Assembly (NCBI RefSeq): GCF_001373415.1
Contig: NZ_CDSE01000022.1
Coordinates: 1-64,000, forward strand
DNA: 64,000 bases
Reading direction: 5' to 3'
From: Paenibacillus dakarensis
Lineage (GTDB): Bacteria; Bacillota; Bacilli; Paenibacillales; Paenibacillaceae
Notes under the pieces: model-generated
What the model saw: only the letters and a program-made list of their open reading frames with translations
Databases searched by the model: none
Told to the model about the DNA's origin: nothing
In this document: in pieces, positions 1 through 8,139 of the stretch
Numbering within the stretch: the stretch's first letter is position 1
Layout of the letters: every line of letters starts with the position of its first letter
Translations under genes and position numbers: made by a program

Positions 1-220
1 AAATCACTACCGCCAATAAAACAAATAGCCAATAAAACCAGTCAGTATACATCATAATATTACTTCCACCATCCGAACCTAGTATCCATTAGTATCTATC
101 AGAAGACTAATCATATCACGAAATGGACGACTTATCGACAAAAAATACTCGGATTTACTTCCTAAACGAGAGTGTGGCGATAAAAGAAGAAAACTGCAGC
201 TAAAGTGTAGATATATAGCA
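1..220. other. Window-edge stretch without a recognisable gene
   Basis: This AT-rich stretch has no ORF with a plausible start and ribosome binding site on either strand. It lies beyond the terminator of the minus-strand gene at 309-704. It may be intergenic or the end of a gene that continues outside the window. Confidence 0.4.
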
Positions 221-307
221 AAAAACCGCTGGAATACTAAACGGCATCTCCAATAGTAGATCTATTCTACCCATTGAGAGCTTCCGTTTTCCAGCGGTTT
301 TTTTATT
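221..307 (-). terminator. Long-loop intrinsic terminator after the DUF2871 gene
   Basis: AAAACCGCTGGA at about 222-233 pairs with TCCAGCGGTTTT at about 290-301. The A-run on the plus strand at 220-225 gives a U-tract for minus-strand transcripts, and the T-run at 298-305 does the same for plus-strand ones. The loop holds a small extra hairpin, GTAGA paired with TCTAC. Confidence 0.6.
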
Positions 308-308
308 A

Positions 309-704
309 CTATTTAATACGCTTGCCTAGAAGAATCAGCAGCCAGATGATACCGGCACCCAGGATCGCATGACCAAGTCCGGCGATATGAGGCAGGAAGC
401 TGATGTCTTCTTCATTTAACTGCAGCATTCCACGTGCAGTCATCGCACCAATCGTGATGAGGAGACCGGCATTGTAGATGATGTACCAGGCACCAAATGA
501 CTTAGCCTCATGAACATGAAACAGCTTGGCTAGTACCAGAACCATGATAAAGAATATGAATCCGAGAACAAGAATGTGGGTGTGAAGCGCTGTAAGTACC
601 GTTCTTCCGGTAAAATCACTGAATTTAGTAATTTCACGATAGAAGATACCTGCAATCAGCCCCAGTACCGCATAAAAAAATGAAGTGTAGTATAGTTTTT
701 TCAT
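309..704 (-). CDS. DUF2871 family membrane protein
   Basis: The 131-residue protein has four predicted membrane segments (roughly residues 4-22, 40-62, 72-90 and 105-127). Several histidines lie in or near the membrane (HTHILVLGF, HVHEAKSFG and PHIAGLGHAILG). This pattern matches the DUF2871 family as I recall it; the function of that family is unknown. Membrane histidines could suggest haem or metal contact, but that is inference. The start ATG has AAAGGAGATG a few bases upstream on the minus strand. The gene stands alone, with a bidirectional terminator downstream and a Crp/Fnr-like half-palindrome upstream. Confidence 0.7.
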   Translation of the reverse strand: MKKLYYTSFFYAVLGLIAGIFYREITKFSDFTGRTVLTALHTHILVLGFIFFIMVLVLAKLFHVHEAKSFGAWYIIYNAGLLITIGAMTARGMLQLNEEDISFLPHIAGLGHAILGAGIIWLLILLGKRIK

Positions 705-760
705 CGTTCACATCTCCTTTTTTAACACTAGATATCTTATCATTTATCTTTAAAATATCA

Positions 761-776
761 TGTGAATAAGAACACA
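761..776. promoter_or_regulatory. Possible Crp/Fnr-like operator upstream of the DUF2871 gene
   Basis: TGTGA-N6-ACACA differs by one base from the Crp/Fnr-type palindrome TGTGA-N6-TCACA. It sits about 57 bp upstream of the minus-strand start at 704. A single near-match is weak evidence. Confidence 0.2.
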
Positions 777-919
777 ATGTGAACGGAAGATTACAACCAC
801 GAAATGTCTCATCATAGACTTACGCATTTATCCAGGGAATTGGAACTATGTACAAATAATTTACTATTTATATAATAAAGTAAATACATCCAATTTTAAG
901 TAAAAAAGGAGAAATGTTT

Positions 920-1089
920 GTGTCCAAATGGAGCTATCCCTTATCCGGCAAGATGATTAAGCGCTCAATGAGCTTGTCGAAGGCAGCTCGGTGAAACGCC
1001 GCGCCGGTCACTATCGTGATATTACAAGCCGGATGGGAGTAGATATTACGGATGAGAAAGTTGACACTCTTGGTATGAAGCCATTTTAA
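920..1089 (+). pseudogene. Small conserved-looking ORF interrupted by a one-base frameshift
   Basis: A GTG at 920 has GGAG eight bases upstream and opens a frame reading MSKWSYPLSGKMIK. At about 961 the coding sense appears to move one frame: the codons from gcg at 961 read ALNELVEGSSVKRR and continue to a TAA at 1087-1089. Restoring one G at AAG-CG would give one protein of about 56 residues. The GTG frame as it stands stops at the TGA in the middle. A strong terminator follows at 1111-1155, which supports a real transcription unit. It could be a true pseudogene, a sequencing error, or two unrelated fragments. I do not recognise the product. Confidence 0.45.
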
Positions 1090-1110
1090 TAGTCTAAAAG
1101 AATGATAGAG

Positions 1111-1155
1111 GTCCGTTCCTGCGCAGATCTGTGCTGCGCGGGGATGGACTTTTTT
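1111..1155 (+). terminator. Intrinsic terminator after the small ORF
   Basis: A 16-bp stem with a few wobbles pairs 1111-1126 with 1134-1149 and is followed by TTTTTT at 1150-1155. Confidence 0.8.
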
Positions 1156-1231
1156 GTTAAGCCTATTATAACGATGACATATCCCTTACAATAGATAGAG
1201 AATAACGGAATGCACAAGGGAGGGAGTTCCT

Positions 1232-2326
1232 ATCACAATACAAGAACAAATAAGCAAGCTTCCATCCACGCCGGGTATTTATTTGATGAAGGATTCTCTA
1301 GGCGGCATTCTGTATGTCGGTAAATCAAAAAACTTGAAAAAGAGAGTTCAATCCTATTTTACAAATTCCAAATCACATGCCCCCAAAATAAAAAAGCTTG
1401 TTCATCATGTGAGGAAGATCGAGCATATAGCAACAGACACTGAATTTGAAGCTTTAATGCTGGAATGTAACACCATTCAGGCGATGAAGCCAATGTATAA
1501 CCGAAAGATGAAAAATCCGTTGGCCTATTCTTATTTGGTAATTCGTTATGTGAATGGGCTGCGGCGAATCGGGATTACGAACAATCCTACTATGGAAAAC
1601 GGGAATCAAATATATGGGCCTTATACTTCAAGCAAACATGCTCTTGAACATGCGGTTCATGGGATTATGGAATGTTTCCAGATGGAATGTAATCAGTCAT
1701 CTGCTGCCAAATCTCCATGCTTGAATTATTCGATTGGACGGTGTTTTGGGGTGTGCCTCGGCGGAGAAGCAGTTCATATTTATAATAGGATCATGGACCG
1801 CTTCATCGGCTTACTGGACGGAACGGATCGAAGTTTATATGAAGAAATGGAGCAGAGAATGATGCTTGCTGCTGAACAATATGATTTTGAAAAAGCCGCC
1901 AAGTATCGGGATTATATGGAGTCCGCTAAATTTCTCTTGAAGAAGGAAGAAGTGATCGGATTTACTATAGAGAGTCGTAATATCGTCCTGGCTGAACAAA
2001 TAGATGATGAGATGATAAAGATTTTTCTGATTAAGCGGGATAACATATTGGCGTCTTGCAAGTTTAATTTGCAGTATATCAGCGCTGAACAGCTCCGGAG
2101 CGAGGTCAAGTCACTGATGCAAAGTTATTTTACAGTTCAAGACGCTGCCGTCCGAAATAAGGTCACACGCGATGAGATTGACCGGGCTCAAATTATTTAT
2201 AGCTATCTTCAGAACAGCGGCAGTCAGCACGTGACTATCCATGACGAATGGCTGCACTCTAAGGATTCATCGGAGCTGGATCAGGTGCTTCTTCAATTTC
2301 TAAGACCAATTCCGGCCATTTATTAA
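1232..2326 (+). CDS. Short UvrC-like GIY-YIG nuclease (Cho/YurQ type)
   Basis: The N-terminal part is a GIY-YIG nuclease domain: GIYLMKD, then YVGKSKNLKKR, a catalytic-type glutamate in MLECNTIQ, and YNRKMKNPLAY. A cysteine cluster follows (MEC, SPC, GRC, GVC), as in the iron-sulfur region of UvrC. A UVR motif (EQYDFEKAAKYRDYM), which contacts UvrB in UvrC, comes next. The protein ends at about 364 residues, so it lacks the RNase H-like second nuclease and helix-hairpin-helix part of full UvrC (about 600). A role in incision of damaged DNA is inferred. Homology starts near QEQISKLP, but there is no in-frame ATG, GTG or TTG between the stop at 1196 and TTG 1283, which lies inside the GIY motif. 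ATC 1232 or ATA 1238, behind GGGAGGGAG, is the likely start. Confidence 0.75.
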   Translation: MTIQEQISKLPSTPGIYLMKDSLGGILYVGKSKNLKKRVQSYFTNSKSHAPKIKKLVHHVRKIEHIATDTEFEALMLECNTIQAMKPMYNRKMKNPLAYSYLVIRYVNGLRRIGITNNPTMENGNQIYGPYTSSKHALEHAVHGIMECFQMECNQSSAAKSPCLNYSIGRCFGVCLGGEAVHIYNRIMDRFIGLLDGTDRSLYEEMEQRMMLAAEQYDFEKAAKYRDYMESAKFLLKKEEVIGFTIESRNIVLAEQIDDEMIKIFLIKRDNILASCKFNLQYISAEQLRSEVKSLMQSYFTVQDAAVRNKVTRDEIDRAQIIYSYLQNSGSQHVTIHDEWLHSKDSSELDQVLLQFLRPIPAIY

Positions 2327-3024
2327 GGCTCTGTATAGACCTGTACATCCCCACTATCTGTGATCGTTGCAAGTATGATTTTGTTAATTTGAGTGTGGGA
2401 TGGTGCTAACTTTGCATACAGCCATTCCTCATCTCTGTTCATTTCTTGAAGCAGGTTAAGATCGATTTTCCCTTGGATAATGATAGGCCTTGTAATGCTG
2501 AACGGCTTAGTTTCCCATTTCAGATGCCCGGGAGTAACCGGTTGGTAAGGTGTGTCCATAAACACGGATATCGTACCGCCAGGCTCCCACAAGGCCAGGG
2601 AAACCTTTTGAATATCCTCCACCTTTTCTTTTCTCAACTCAGAGAACAAATAATCGATTGATATCTTAGCTTTCGACAGATTCTTAAAATGAATACTCCC
2701 ATTCTGTACGAGAGTAACGGGCACAGGGTCAAGGAAATGTCTAAAGAGTGGCCATCTTAGGCCTAACCACGTACCTGCAATATACAACAGGATAAGGACC
2801 AGGGTGGTAATCATAGAGCCCTTTAACCCTAATTTTTCATCAGAAAGCGGGTGGGCAATGATATTGCCAAGGGTGAGTGCAATGATGAAATCAAGAAACC
2901 GTAATTGAGAAATAGAACGCTGCCCCATCAATTTTGCTACAATCATGAGAAACAAGAAGCTTATAACGGCTCTCAGGATCCATTCCATCGTGGTAAGCGA
3001 CTCTTTACTGCCGAAGAAATCCAA
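2323..3024 (-). CDS. DUF421 (YetF-type) membrane protein
   Basis: Three N-terminal membrane segments are followed by a soluble domain with the family signatures MGQRSISQLRFLDFIIALTLGN and PVTLVQNGSI, LSKAKISIDYLFSELR, and VSLALWEPGG. The length of about 233 residues suits the family. In Bacillus the related proteins include spore-associated members, but the molecular function is unknown. The longest frame opens at TTG 3051, yet that region contains the GGAGGGAG site itself. TTG 3024, nine bases after that site, is the better start. The stop overlaps the stop of the convergent UvrC-like gene by a few bases, with no terminator between them. Confidence 0.75.
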   Translation of the reverse strand: MDFFGSKESLTTMEWILRAVISFLFLMIVAKLMGQRSISQLRFLDFIIALTLGNIIAHPLSDEKLGLKGSMITTLVLILLYIAGTWLGLRWPLFRHFLDPVPVTLVQNGSIHFKNLSKAKISIDYLFSELRKEKVEDIQKVSLALWEPGGTISVFMDTPYQPVTPGHLKWETKPFSITRPIIIQGKIDLNLLQEMNRDEEWLYAKLAPSHTQINKIILATITDSGDVQVYTEP

Positions 3025-3293
3025 GCCGATACTCCCTCCATTTTCGTACAATGATGAATCACAAGTTGTTGTTTCTTTAATTCGGATGTACGGAAGCTAT
3101 AAGGTATAGAGTGCATCATTTGGCAACTTTTATTCGGGGAGCTGGGAAGCTTGGCGCTTGTTATCAGGGTGCTTTCCCCGTCTTAAGTCGGAGGAAGAAG
3201 CTGTACCTTGGTCTGTTTGTTAATGGGATTCGGTCCATTATGATATATGAAGAGCATTTGATGGGAAATTAAGATCACAGAGGAGGTGGTTTG

Positions 3294-4463
3294 ATGGAAA
3301 GTTTTAAACGCGAGAAAATATTGATTTTGTCCGGCTCTCTTGGAGATGGTCATATGCATGCTGCAAAAGCTATTCTTGAGGCTTCATCTCTCTATAGCTC
3401 CAGTGTTTCTGTAAAAGTGGTTGACCTTATGGAATGGATTCATCCGCGGATGCATGTTATAGAACGTTATTGCTTCATGCAATGGGTGAAGCATTTCCCA
3501 TCGCTGTATGCTTATTTATATAACAAGACACGGGCAGACAGCCTTCTTACATATCTATTAAAACAATTTCGTACATACAGCTTGCAGAGATTATGCCAAT
3601 TGATTCAGGAAGTGAACCCTACCGTTCTTGTGAGTACATTTCCACCAGCTTCAGCAGCAATCTCCGTACTCAAGGAGAAAGGCTTGACTGATTTACCTGC
3701 TGTAACCGTTATTACAGATCACTCGGACCACAGTTACTGGATTCATCACCATACGGACTTATATCTGGTTGGCTCCGAAGAAATCCATATGGCTCTGCAA
3801 AAGAAAGGTGTTCCCTGCCATAAAATTGTTATTACCGGCATTCCGGTTCGCCCGTTATACAGCCAGGTTAACCGTATGAACCAGCTGCGTGATAAATTCG
3901 GCATTAATCCATCATCGTTTGTTGTACTGGTCATGGGTGGTGGCTGGGGGATGATTGATGCTCCATTCATGAAGCAGCTTCAATCATTTCCATTACCTAA
4001 TGTTCAATTTATTATGATCTGCGGGCGGAATGTGAAATTGATGCATAGGATGCATGAGGAATTGGGAAGCAAAGACCATATTCAAATCAAAGGGTATGTA
4101 GAAAATGTACATGAGTGGATGGCCATTTCAGATGTACTAATCACCAAGCCCGGAGGACTGACTACATCTGAAGCGCTGGCTTCCCAAGTCCCGATGCTGC
4201 TCCTTGATCCTCAGCTGGGCCAGGAACAGGATAATGCTGAATATTTGATTCGAAAAGGCGCTGCTATGCCTTGCAATATGGAAAGCTTGCATGAGACACT
4301 TTATGAGTTGATTCACAATCCTGATATATTGTTTAGGATGAGGGGGAAGGCTGGAGATTGCAAACAGCAGGATTCAGCGATCCGAGCCGTGAACCAGATT
4401 GTTAACATTATGAAGCCCACGGGGGATGAAAGTATATCCATTTCTGCACATCAATATGCCTGA
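3294..4463 (+). CDS. MGDG synthase-type glycosyltransferase (family 28)
   Basis: The 389-residue protein opens with ILILSGSLGDGHMHAAKAI, the typical N-terminus of the monogalactosyldiacylglycerol synthase domain. A GT28 C-terminal domain follows, with GGGWGMIDAP and the nucleotide-sugar loop near ITKPGGLTTSEAL. Family members such as UgtP add sugars from UDP-glucose or UDP-galactose to diacylglycerol on the inner face of the membrane. The exact sugar and acceptor are not visible. ATG 3294 was chosen because AGGAGG at 3281-3286 is well spaced; the TTG three bases upstream is too close. It ends in a strong bidirectional terminator shared with the lipase gene. Confidence 0.8.
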   Translation: MESFKREKILILSGSLGDGHMHAAKAILEASSLYSSSVSVKVVDLMEWIHPRMHVIERYCFMQWVKHFPSLYAYLYNKTRADSLLTYLLKQFRTYSLQRLCQLIQEVNPTVLVSTFPPASAAISVLKEKGLTDLPAVTVITDHSDHSYWIHHHTDLYLVGSEEIHMALQKKGVPCHKIVITGIPVRPLYSQVNRMNQLRDKFGINPSSFVVLVMGGGWGMIDAPFMKQLQSFPLPNVQFIMICGRNVKLMHRMHEELGSKDHIQIKGYVENVHEWMAISDVLITKPGGLTTSEALASQVPMLLLDPQLGQEQDNAEYLIRKGAAMPCNMESLHETLYELIHNPDILFRMRGKAGDCKQQDSAIRAVNQIVNIMKPTGDESISISAHQYA

Positions 4464-4471
4464 CAGATTAT

Positions 4472-4512
4472 AAACGACTCTCCATTTAGCAGCTGAAATG
4501 GAGAGTCGTTTT
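4472..4512. terminator. Bidirectional intrinsic terminator
   Basis: AAACGACTCTCCATTT (4472-4487) pairs perfectly with AAATGGAGAGTCGTTT (4496-4511) around an eight-base loop. It separates two convergent genes and has A and T runs on its two sides. Confidence 0.85.
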
Positions 4513-4522
4513 ATTGTGCTCT

Positions 4523-5353
4523 TTAAACAATTTCAGCGACCGGACAAAATCCGGGGTTTTCCTCACTTAATGTTTTGGAATAAAGGGGCTGCAGCTTGGC
4601 GAGTTGAGCAAAATAGCTTCCGATGACATGATTTGCGCTGGCAGAACCGTTATTAAACGTCATGGATGCCAGCGTTTGAACATGACGGTAATAGTACTGT
4701 TGTTCTCTTTTAGGGAGCTTGTAGATAATAGGGGGGACATAAGTTACGAGGTCAGTTATGTTAGAGAACCGGTAACTCTTGATGACATGCTTATTAAACG
4801 CATAGGCGAAGTCAGGGTCACCCACCCTTGGTGAACCATAAGTGTACAGGCTTGGTGAAATGAAAGGCGTATTTGCAGCAATATCTGCTGCGCATAATGT
4901 GGCGAGGGCTGCGCCGAGGCTGTGGCCCGTTATAAACAAGGATTTATCTTGAGACATGGTTGATAATGAAGAGAAGATTCCTGCACGGGCTGAAGCGTAA
5001 ATGTCTGTGAAACCACGGTGGGTGAGGGTATCCTCAAGAAGAAAATTGAATCGTTTCTGTGAAGCGATCAAATCCGAGATCCAGTCGGTTGTCGAAATAG
5101 TGCCCCGAAAAGCAATGATGATTTCTTGCGGAGACTCCAGTATAAAACCGAACCTTTCCCGAATATGGGTTATAGATTTAGCTTCAATGATATCATGGAG
5201 CTGATAATGGACCGGTACTATAAATGAGCCATCCTCATTTAAATATTGTGAATACGTCTGTCCGCATACAGCTGCTAGAAATATGGCTCGTTGTTCATGC
5301 TCATCAGCCGAATGAGCCGGCGTATTTAGTCGCATTCTGATATTTGAAGGCAT
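4523..5353 (-). CDS. Class 3 lipase family protein
   Basis: The 276-residue protein has the lipase nucleophile elbow TGHSLGAAL (Ser145), a conserved SPRVGDPDFA stretch, a likely catalytic Asp in ITDLVTYVPP (about 201) and a His in YYRHVQ (about 224). Class 3 lipases hydrolyse acylglycerols. There is no signal peptide, so it is probably cytoplasmic, or released in a non-classical way. The ATG has AGGGAGGG upstream. It is a single-gene unit on the minus strand, about 180 bp from the next minus-strand gene. The substrate is not predictable from sequence alone. Confidence 0.8.
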   Translation of the reverse strand: MPSNIRMRLNTPAHSADEHEQRAIFLAAVCGQTYSQYLNEDGSFIVPVHYQLHDIIEAKSITHIRERFGFILESPQEIIIAFRGTISTTDWISDLIASQKRFNFLLEDTLTHRGFTDIYASARAGIFSSLSTMSQDKSLFITGHSLGAALATLCAADIAANTPFISPSLYTYGSPRVGDPDFAYAFNKHVIKSYRFSNITDLVTYVPPIIYKLPKREQQYYYRHVQTLASMTFNNGSASANHVIGSYFAQLAKLQPLYSKTLSEENPGFCPVAEIV

Positions 5354-5475
5354 AGGCTTAACCCTCCCTCATTATGGATCAATTGAGTCATTTTATGATC
5401 CATATTTTTTCTTTATGTAGAAAGAAACAGAGGTAAGCAACTATTTATCAGATGAACAATATAGATTTAAATAGG

Positions 5476-5516
5476 GAAGAGGCAGCTCGGGTCATCAGAC
5501 TCCGAACTGCCTCTTC
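5476..5516 (-). terminator. Hairpin terminator after the YxcD-like gene
   Basis: GAAGAGGCAG...CGG at 5476-5490 pairs with CCGAACTGCCTCTTC at 5502-5516. It lies just downstream of the minus-strand gene ending at 5533. The U-tract is weak. Confidence 0.6.
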
Positions 5517-5532
5517 TCGTGGTGGATTATAA

Positions 5533-5811
5533 TTATTGTTCTACGATCGCTATAATTTCATCTTCCAGATCTAGCCTTACTCGTTCACCGTAGGTACGAA
5601 TATTATATTCGGAATACAAGTAACGAAGAATCGCTTCGATCAGGTTCGCTTCAATCAAGTACTGGCTCCGGCTGTTCACCCAGACCTCTGCTGTGAAGCC
5701 GGTATCTTCATCCCAGCTAAGTTCAACGGTTACATCTGTAGGTTTAACACCTTTGCGTTCAGCCTGATGAATGCAGACCGCATTGATGATTTCGTCCATA
5801 CTTAGAATCAT
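5533..5811 (-). CDS. YxcD family protein (DUF2653)
   Basis: The 92-residue acidic protein reads MDEIINAVCIHQAERKG near its N-terminus and resembles the DUF2653/YxcD family, whose function is unknown. No membrane segment or known catalytic motif is visible. It starts only a few bases after the stop of the upstream minus-strand gene at 5815-6240, so the two are almost surely one transcript that ends at the hairpin at 5476-5516. The pairing with a Gly-rich membrane protein suggests a shared envelope-related role, but that is a guess. Confidence 0.65.
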   Translation of the reverse strand: MILSMDEIINAVCIHQAERKGVKPTDVTVELSWDEDTGFTAEVWVNSRSQYLIEANLIEAILRYLYSEYNIRTYGERVRLDLEDEIIAIVEQ

Positions 5812-5814
5812 GGA

Positions 5815-6240
5815 TTAGTACCGATTGTCCCGGCGCTCGTTCTCACGACGGCGATTCTTGACGGCTCGCACAACAGCCATAACAACCATAACAAGAACCC
5901 AAATGGCAATCAGGTTGATGAGAAGCCCCATGATGCTGCCGAGGAATCCCATGTTAGCGAACATGCCGCCAAACAGCATTCCTGCAATACCACCGATCAT
6001 AAGACCTTTCATCAGGCTGCCGCCGCTGAAAAATCCTGGTTTCTTCGTGGCAGCAGCGTTTCCTGCAGTATTGGATTTGTTCGAAGACGACTGTACGTTA
6101 TCCGATTTCTTAGGAGTGGAGCTGTAGGTTTTCGGACCGGATTTAAAGCCGCCGCCGCCTCTTCTAGCATCAACGGAATCTGGAGTAAGCACTACCAGAA
6201 ACATGGTAAGAGCTACAAATATTGCGAGTATTTTTTTCAT
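5815..6240 (-). CDS. Small membrane protein with signal peptide and Gly/Ser-rich linker
   Basis: The 141-residue protein has an N-terminal signal-like segment (MKKILAIFVALTMFLVVL) ending near SVDA. Then come a basic and glycine-rich RRGGGGFKSG stretch and a Ser/Asn/Lys-rich linker (residues 35-70). A glycine-rich hydrophobic region (LMIGGIAGMLFGGMFANMGF) and one clear membrane helix (about residues 105-128) follow, and it ends with an Arg-rich tail. This architecture resembles the N-terminal part of bacterial Tim44-like proteins, but the soluble Tim44 domain is absent. The ATG has GGGAGG upstream. It is the first gene of a pair with the YxcD-like gene. Confidence 0.6.
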   Translation of the reverse strand: MKKILAIFVALTMFLVVLTPDSVDARRGGGGFKSGPKTYSSTPKKSDNVQSSSNKSNTAGNAAATKKPGFFSGGSLMKGLMIGGIAGMLFGGMFANMGFLGSIMGLLINLIAIWVLVMVVMAVVRAVKNRRRENERRDNRY

Positions 6241-6337
6241 CGTGTTCTGTTGAACCTCCCAGTAAAATATAAATTTTGTGCATTAAAATGTAATACGGAA
6301 AAGCACGCGTTAGGTTTCAAAAAAAGTTTGCACATGA

Positions 6338-6889
6338 TCAGCTGTTAGAATGTGCCTGCATATTGTGCTGTCTCAGAAGCTTCAAGACCCAGTCACACCA
6401 TTTCAATTCGGTTTCGGCCATCATCAAGCCTTTAGAGGCGAGAATATAATTGCTAAATTCCTTACTGCCAAAGTGACATTCCTCTTCAGGAATCCTGTGC
6501 AAAATCTCTTCAAAATATTGCTTCTTCTCTAAGTAGATAATTCTTCGTTCCTCATAGATATCAAGCGCGATACCTATATCGGTTAGCCAAAGGCAAAATG
6601 TGCGAAGGGAAAGCTCGTCTTTCGTTACAGCAGGCGCAATCGGCATGTGCATCCATTCTTTCAACTTCTGTAAACCTGCTTCAGTAATCGCGTAAATCTT
6701 TTTGTCAGGTTTATCACTTTGCTCAACCCAGCGTGCAGATAGGAACTGCTTGTCTTCCATTTGGGAGAGAAGCGGATAAATCTGACTGTGTTTTGCTTGC
6801 CAAAATGGTTGAATACGGAGCATGAGCTCATAACCGGACGATTCTCTTCGAGCGAGCAGACCGAGCAGGCCATATGACAACGTGTTCAT
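6338..6889 (-). CDS. PadR family transcriptional regulator
   Basis: The protein of 183 residues opens with MNTLSYGLLGLLARRESSGYEL, the usual start of a PadR winged-helix domain. HSQIYPLLSQMEDKQFL (recognition region) and KKIYAITEAGLQKLKEWM (wing) follow. The C-terminal half is a PadR C2-type coiled region. PadR proteins are usually repressors of detoxification or transport genes, and the ligand is unknown. The reading frame runs open upstream to 7183, but ATG 6889 has AAGGGGAG behind it and fits the family N-terminus. A promoter with a palindromic -10 region lies upstream, which suggests autoregulation. Confidence 0.8.
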   Translation of the reverse strand: MNTLSYGLLGLLARRESSGYELMLRIQPFWQAKHSQIYPLLSQMEDKQFLSARWVEQSDKPDKKIYAITEAGLQKLKEWMHMPIAPAVTKDELSLRTFCLWLTDIGIALDIYEERRIIYLEKKQYFEEILHRIPEEECHFGSKEFSNYILASKGLMMAETELKWCDWVLKLLRQHNMQAHSNS

Positions 6890-6966
6890 GATATAAGACT
6901 CCCCTTGAAACGTAATCGCGGAACTACGGATCTGTAAACCAGTGCGGTACAGGCCCGTTTGTTCAA

Positions 6967-6996
6967 AGTGTACACTGAAACTGTATGGTTTGACAA
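6967..6996 (-). promoter_or_regulatory. padR-like gene promoter with palindromic -10 region
   Basis: On the minus strand TTGTCA (6996-6991) and TACACT (6972-6967) are 18 bp apart, and the start codon is about 78 bp downstream. The -10 is part of the 10-bp palindrome AGTGTACACT (6967-6976), a plausible site for the PadR dimer. Confidence 0.5.
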
Positions 6997-7018
6997 CCTG
7001 ATAGCTGTCTGACTGCAT

Positions 7019-7053
7019 CAAAGGCACGAGCTGAAGTTCAGCTCGTGCCTTTG
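7019..7053 (-). terminator. Hairpin terminator after the carbonic anhydrase gene
   Basis: CAAAGGCACGAGCTG (7019-7033) pairs perfectly with CAGCTCGTGCCTTTG (7039-7053). It lies just downstream of the minus-strand gene at 7071. The U-tract is short on the minus strand and better on the plus strand. Confidence 0.65.
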
Positions 7054-7070
7054 TTTTGACAGGTTTATTA

Positions 7071-7643
7071 CTATTTATCATAGCCTTCAACAACAAGATC
7101 AAGCTCTCCGGTATCCGGGTCAATAACCATACCATGAACTGGAACATTAGGAGGGAGCAGAGGATGCTTTTTGATGGTATCAACTGTATGCTCTACTGCT
7201 GCTGTTACGTTATCAAAACCGCGCAGCCACTTCGACAGGCGGATTCCTGAGTTTTCAAGTGTTGACATAACCTCTTCGGAAACACCGCGTTCAATCATCT
7301 TCTGGATCATATGGTCAGCGTTTAAGGAAGCCATCCCGCATTCATAGTGACCAACAACAATAACTTCTTCGGCATTCAATTCATACAGCGCAACGAGGAC
7401 ACTCCGCATCACCGAACCAAAGGGCTGGGAAATAATGGCGCCCGCGTTTTTGATTACTTTCACATCGCCATTCTTAAAATTCATCGCTTTAGGAAGCAAT
7501 TCTACCAGGCGAGTATCCATACAGGTAATGACGACCAATTTCTTGTCAGGGAATTTACTTGTTCTATAAGCCTCATATTCCTTACTCTCAACAAATTTCC
7601 GATTATAGTCAATAATATTGCTAAGATGTGTTGACGTTGACAT
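7071..7643 (-). CDS. Beta-class carbonic anhydrase
   Basis: This 190-residue enzyme should catalyse reversible hydration of CO2 to bicarbonate. The zinc-site motifs are complete: CMDTR (Cys41, Asp43, Arg45) and HYECGM (His99, Cys102). The glycine-rich KNAGAI stretch follows as in the family. The length matches the short type II-like beta enzymes of Bacillota (YvdA/YtiB group). There is no signal peptide, so it is cytoplasmic. AGGAGGG lies upstream of the ATG. It has its own terminator and is separated from the HesB-like gene by 38 bp; both may be on one transcript. Confidence 0.88.
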   Translation of the reverse strand: MSTSTHLSNIIDYNRKFVESKEYEAYRTSKFPDKKLVVITCMDTRLVELLPKAMNFKNGDVKVIKNAGAIISQPFGSVMRSVLVALYELNAEEVIVVGHYECGMASLNADHMIQKMIERGVSEEVMSTLENSGIRLSKWLRGFDNVTAAVEHTVDTIKKHPLLPPNVPVHGMVIDPDTGELDLVVEGYDK

Positions 7644-7681
7644 GGATCGATCCCTCCTAGGATATATGGATAAGAATTAAT

Positions 7682-8011
7682 TTAAAGTCTCGTATCTACC
7701 AATTGAATATTCGTTCCATAGGTTTGACTGCTGCTGTCCAGACGGAAAGAACTAAGGCCCGGATGAACATCTAATTTCAATGAATCTTCAAAAAATATTT
7801 CCTGCATTCGATTAATAACAAACGGGATTGAATCTCCGGCTTCTACAGGGACATCGTCCTGATCCGGTTCATCAATGATTCTCAAACCGGGTATGCCATT
7901 TACCGCACAGCCGCATCCTTCAGTGTCATATATAAGCCTGACACTTCCTTGGACACTGCCGATTTTTTCCTTGAGTTTCCTTTCTGCATCTTCGGTCAGT
8001 TGAATGATCAT
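7682..8011 (-). CDS. HesB/IscA-like protein (YqkB type)
   Basis: The 109-residue protein has the A-type iron-sulfur carrier fold pattern, MIIQLTEDAERKLKEKI at the start and EGCGCAVNGIPGLRI in the middle. The typical C-terminal CGCG/CGC cysteines of true IscA proteins are absent; only the CGC cluster near residue 34 remains. This matches the YqkB-like branch of the HesB family rather than a classical scaffold. A role in iron-sulfur metabolism is therefore only suggested by family. AAAGGAG lies upstream of the ATG, and the carbonic anhydrase gene follows closely. Confidence 0.7.
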   Translation of the reverse strand: MIIQLTEDAERKLKEKIGSVQGSVRLIYDTEGCGCAVNGIPGLRIIDEPDQDDVPVEAGDSIPFVINRMQEIFFEDSLKLDVHPGLSSFRLDSSSQTYGTNIQLVDTRL

Positions 8012-8139
8012 GGCTTTTCAGACACTCCTTTATATGTACAAATTTAAATAAATTTCTACTCAAAAGTTGATTATAAACCTTCTAAAAAGTATCATCAATA
8101 GTTAGAACACAATACATAGTTGAAAGCAGGTGACTCTTT

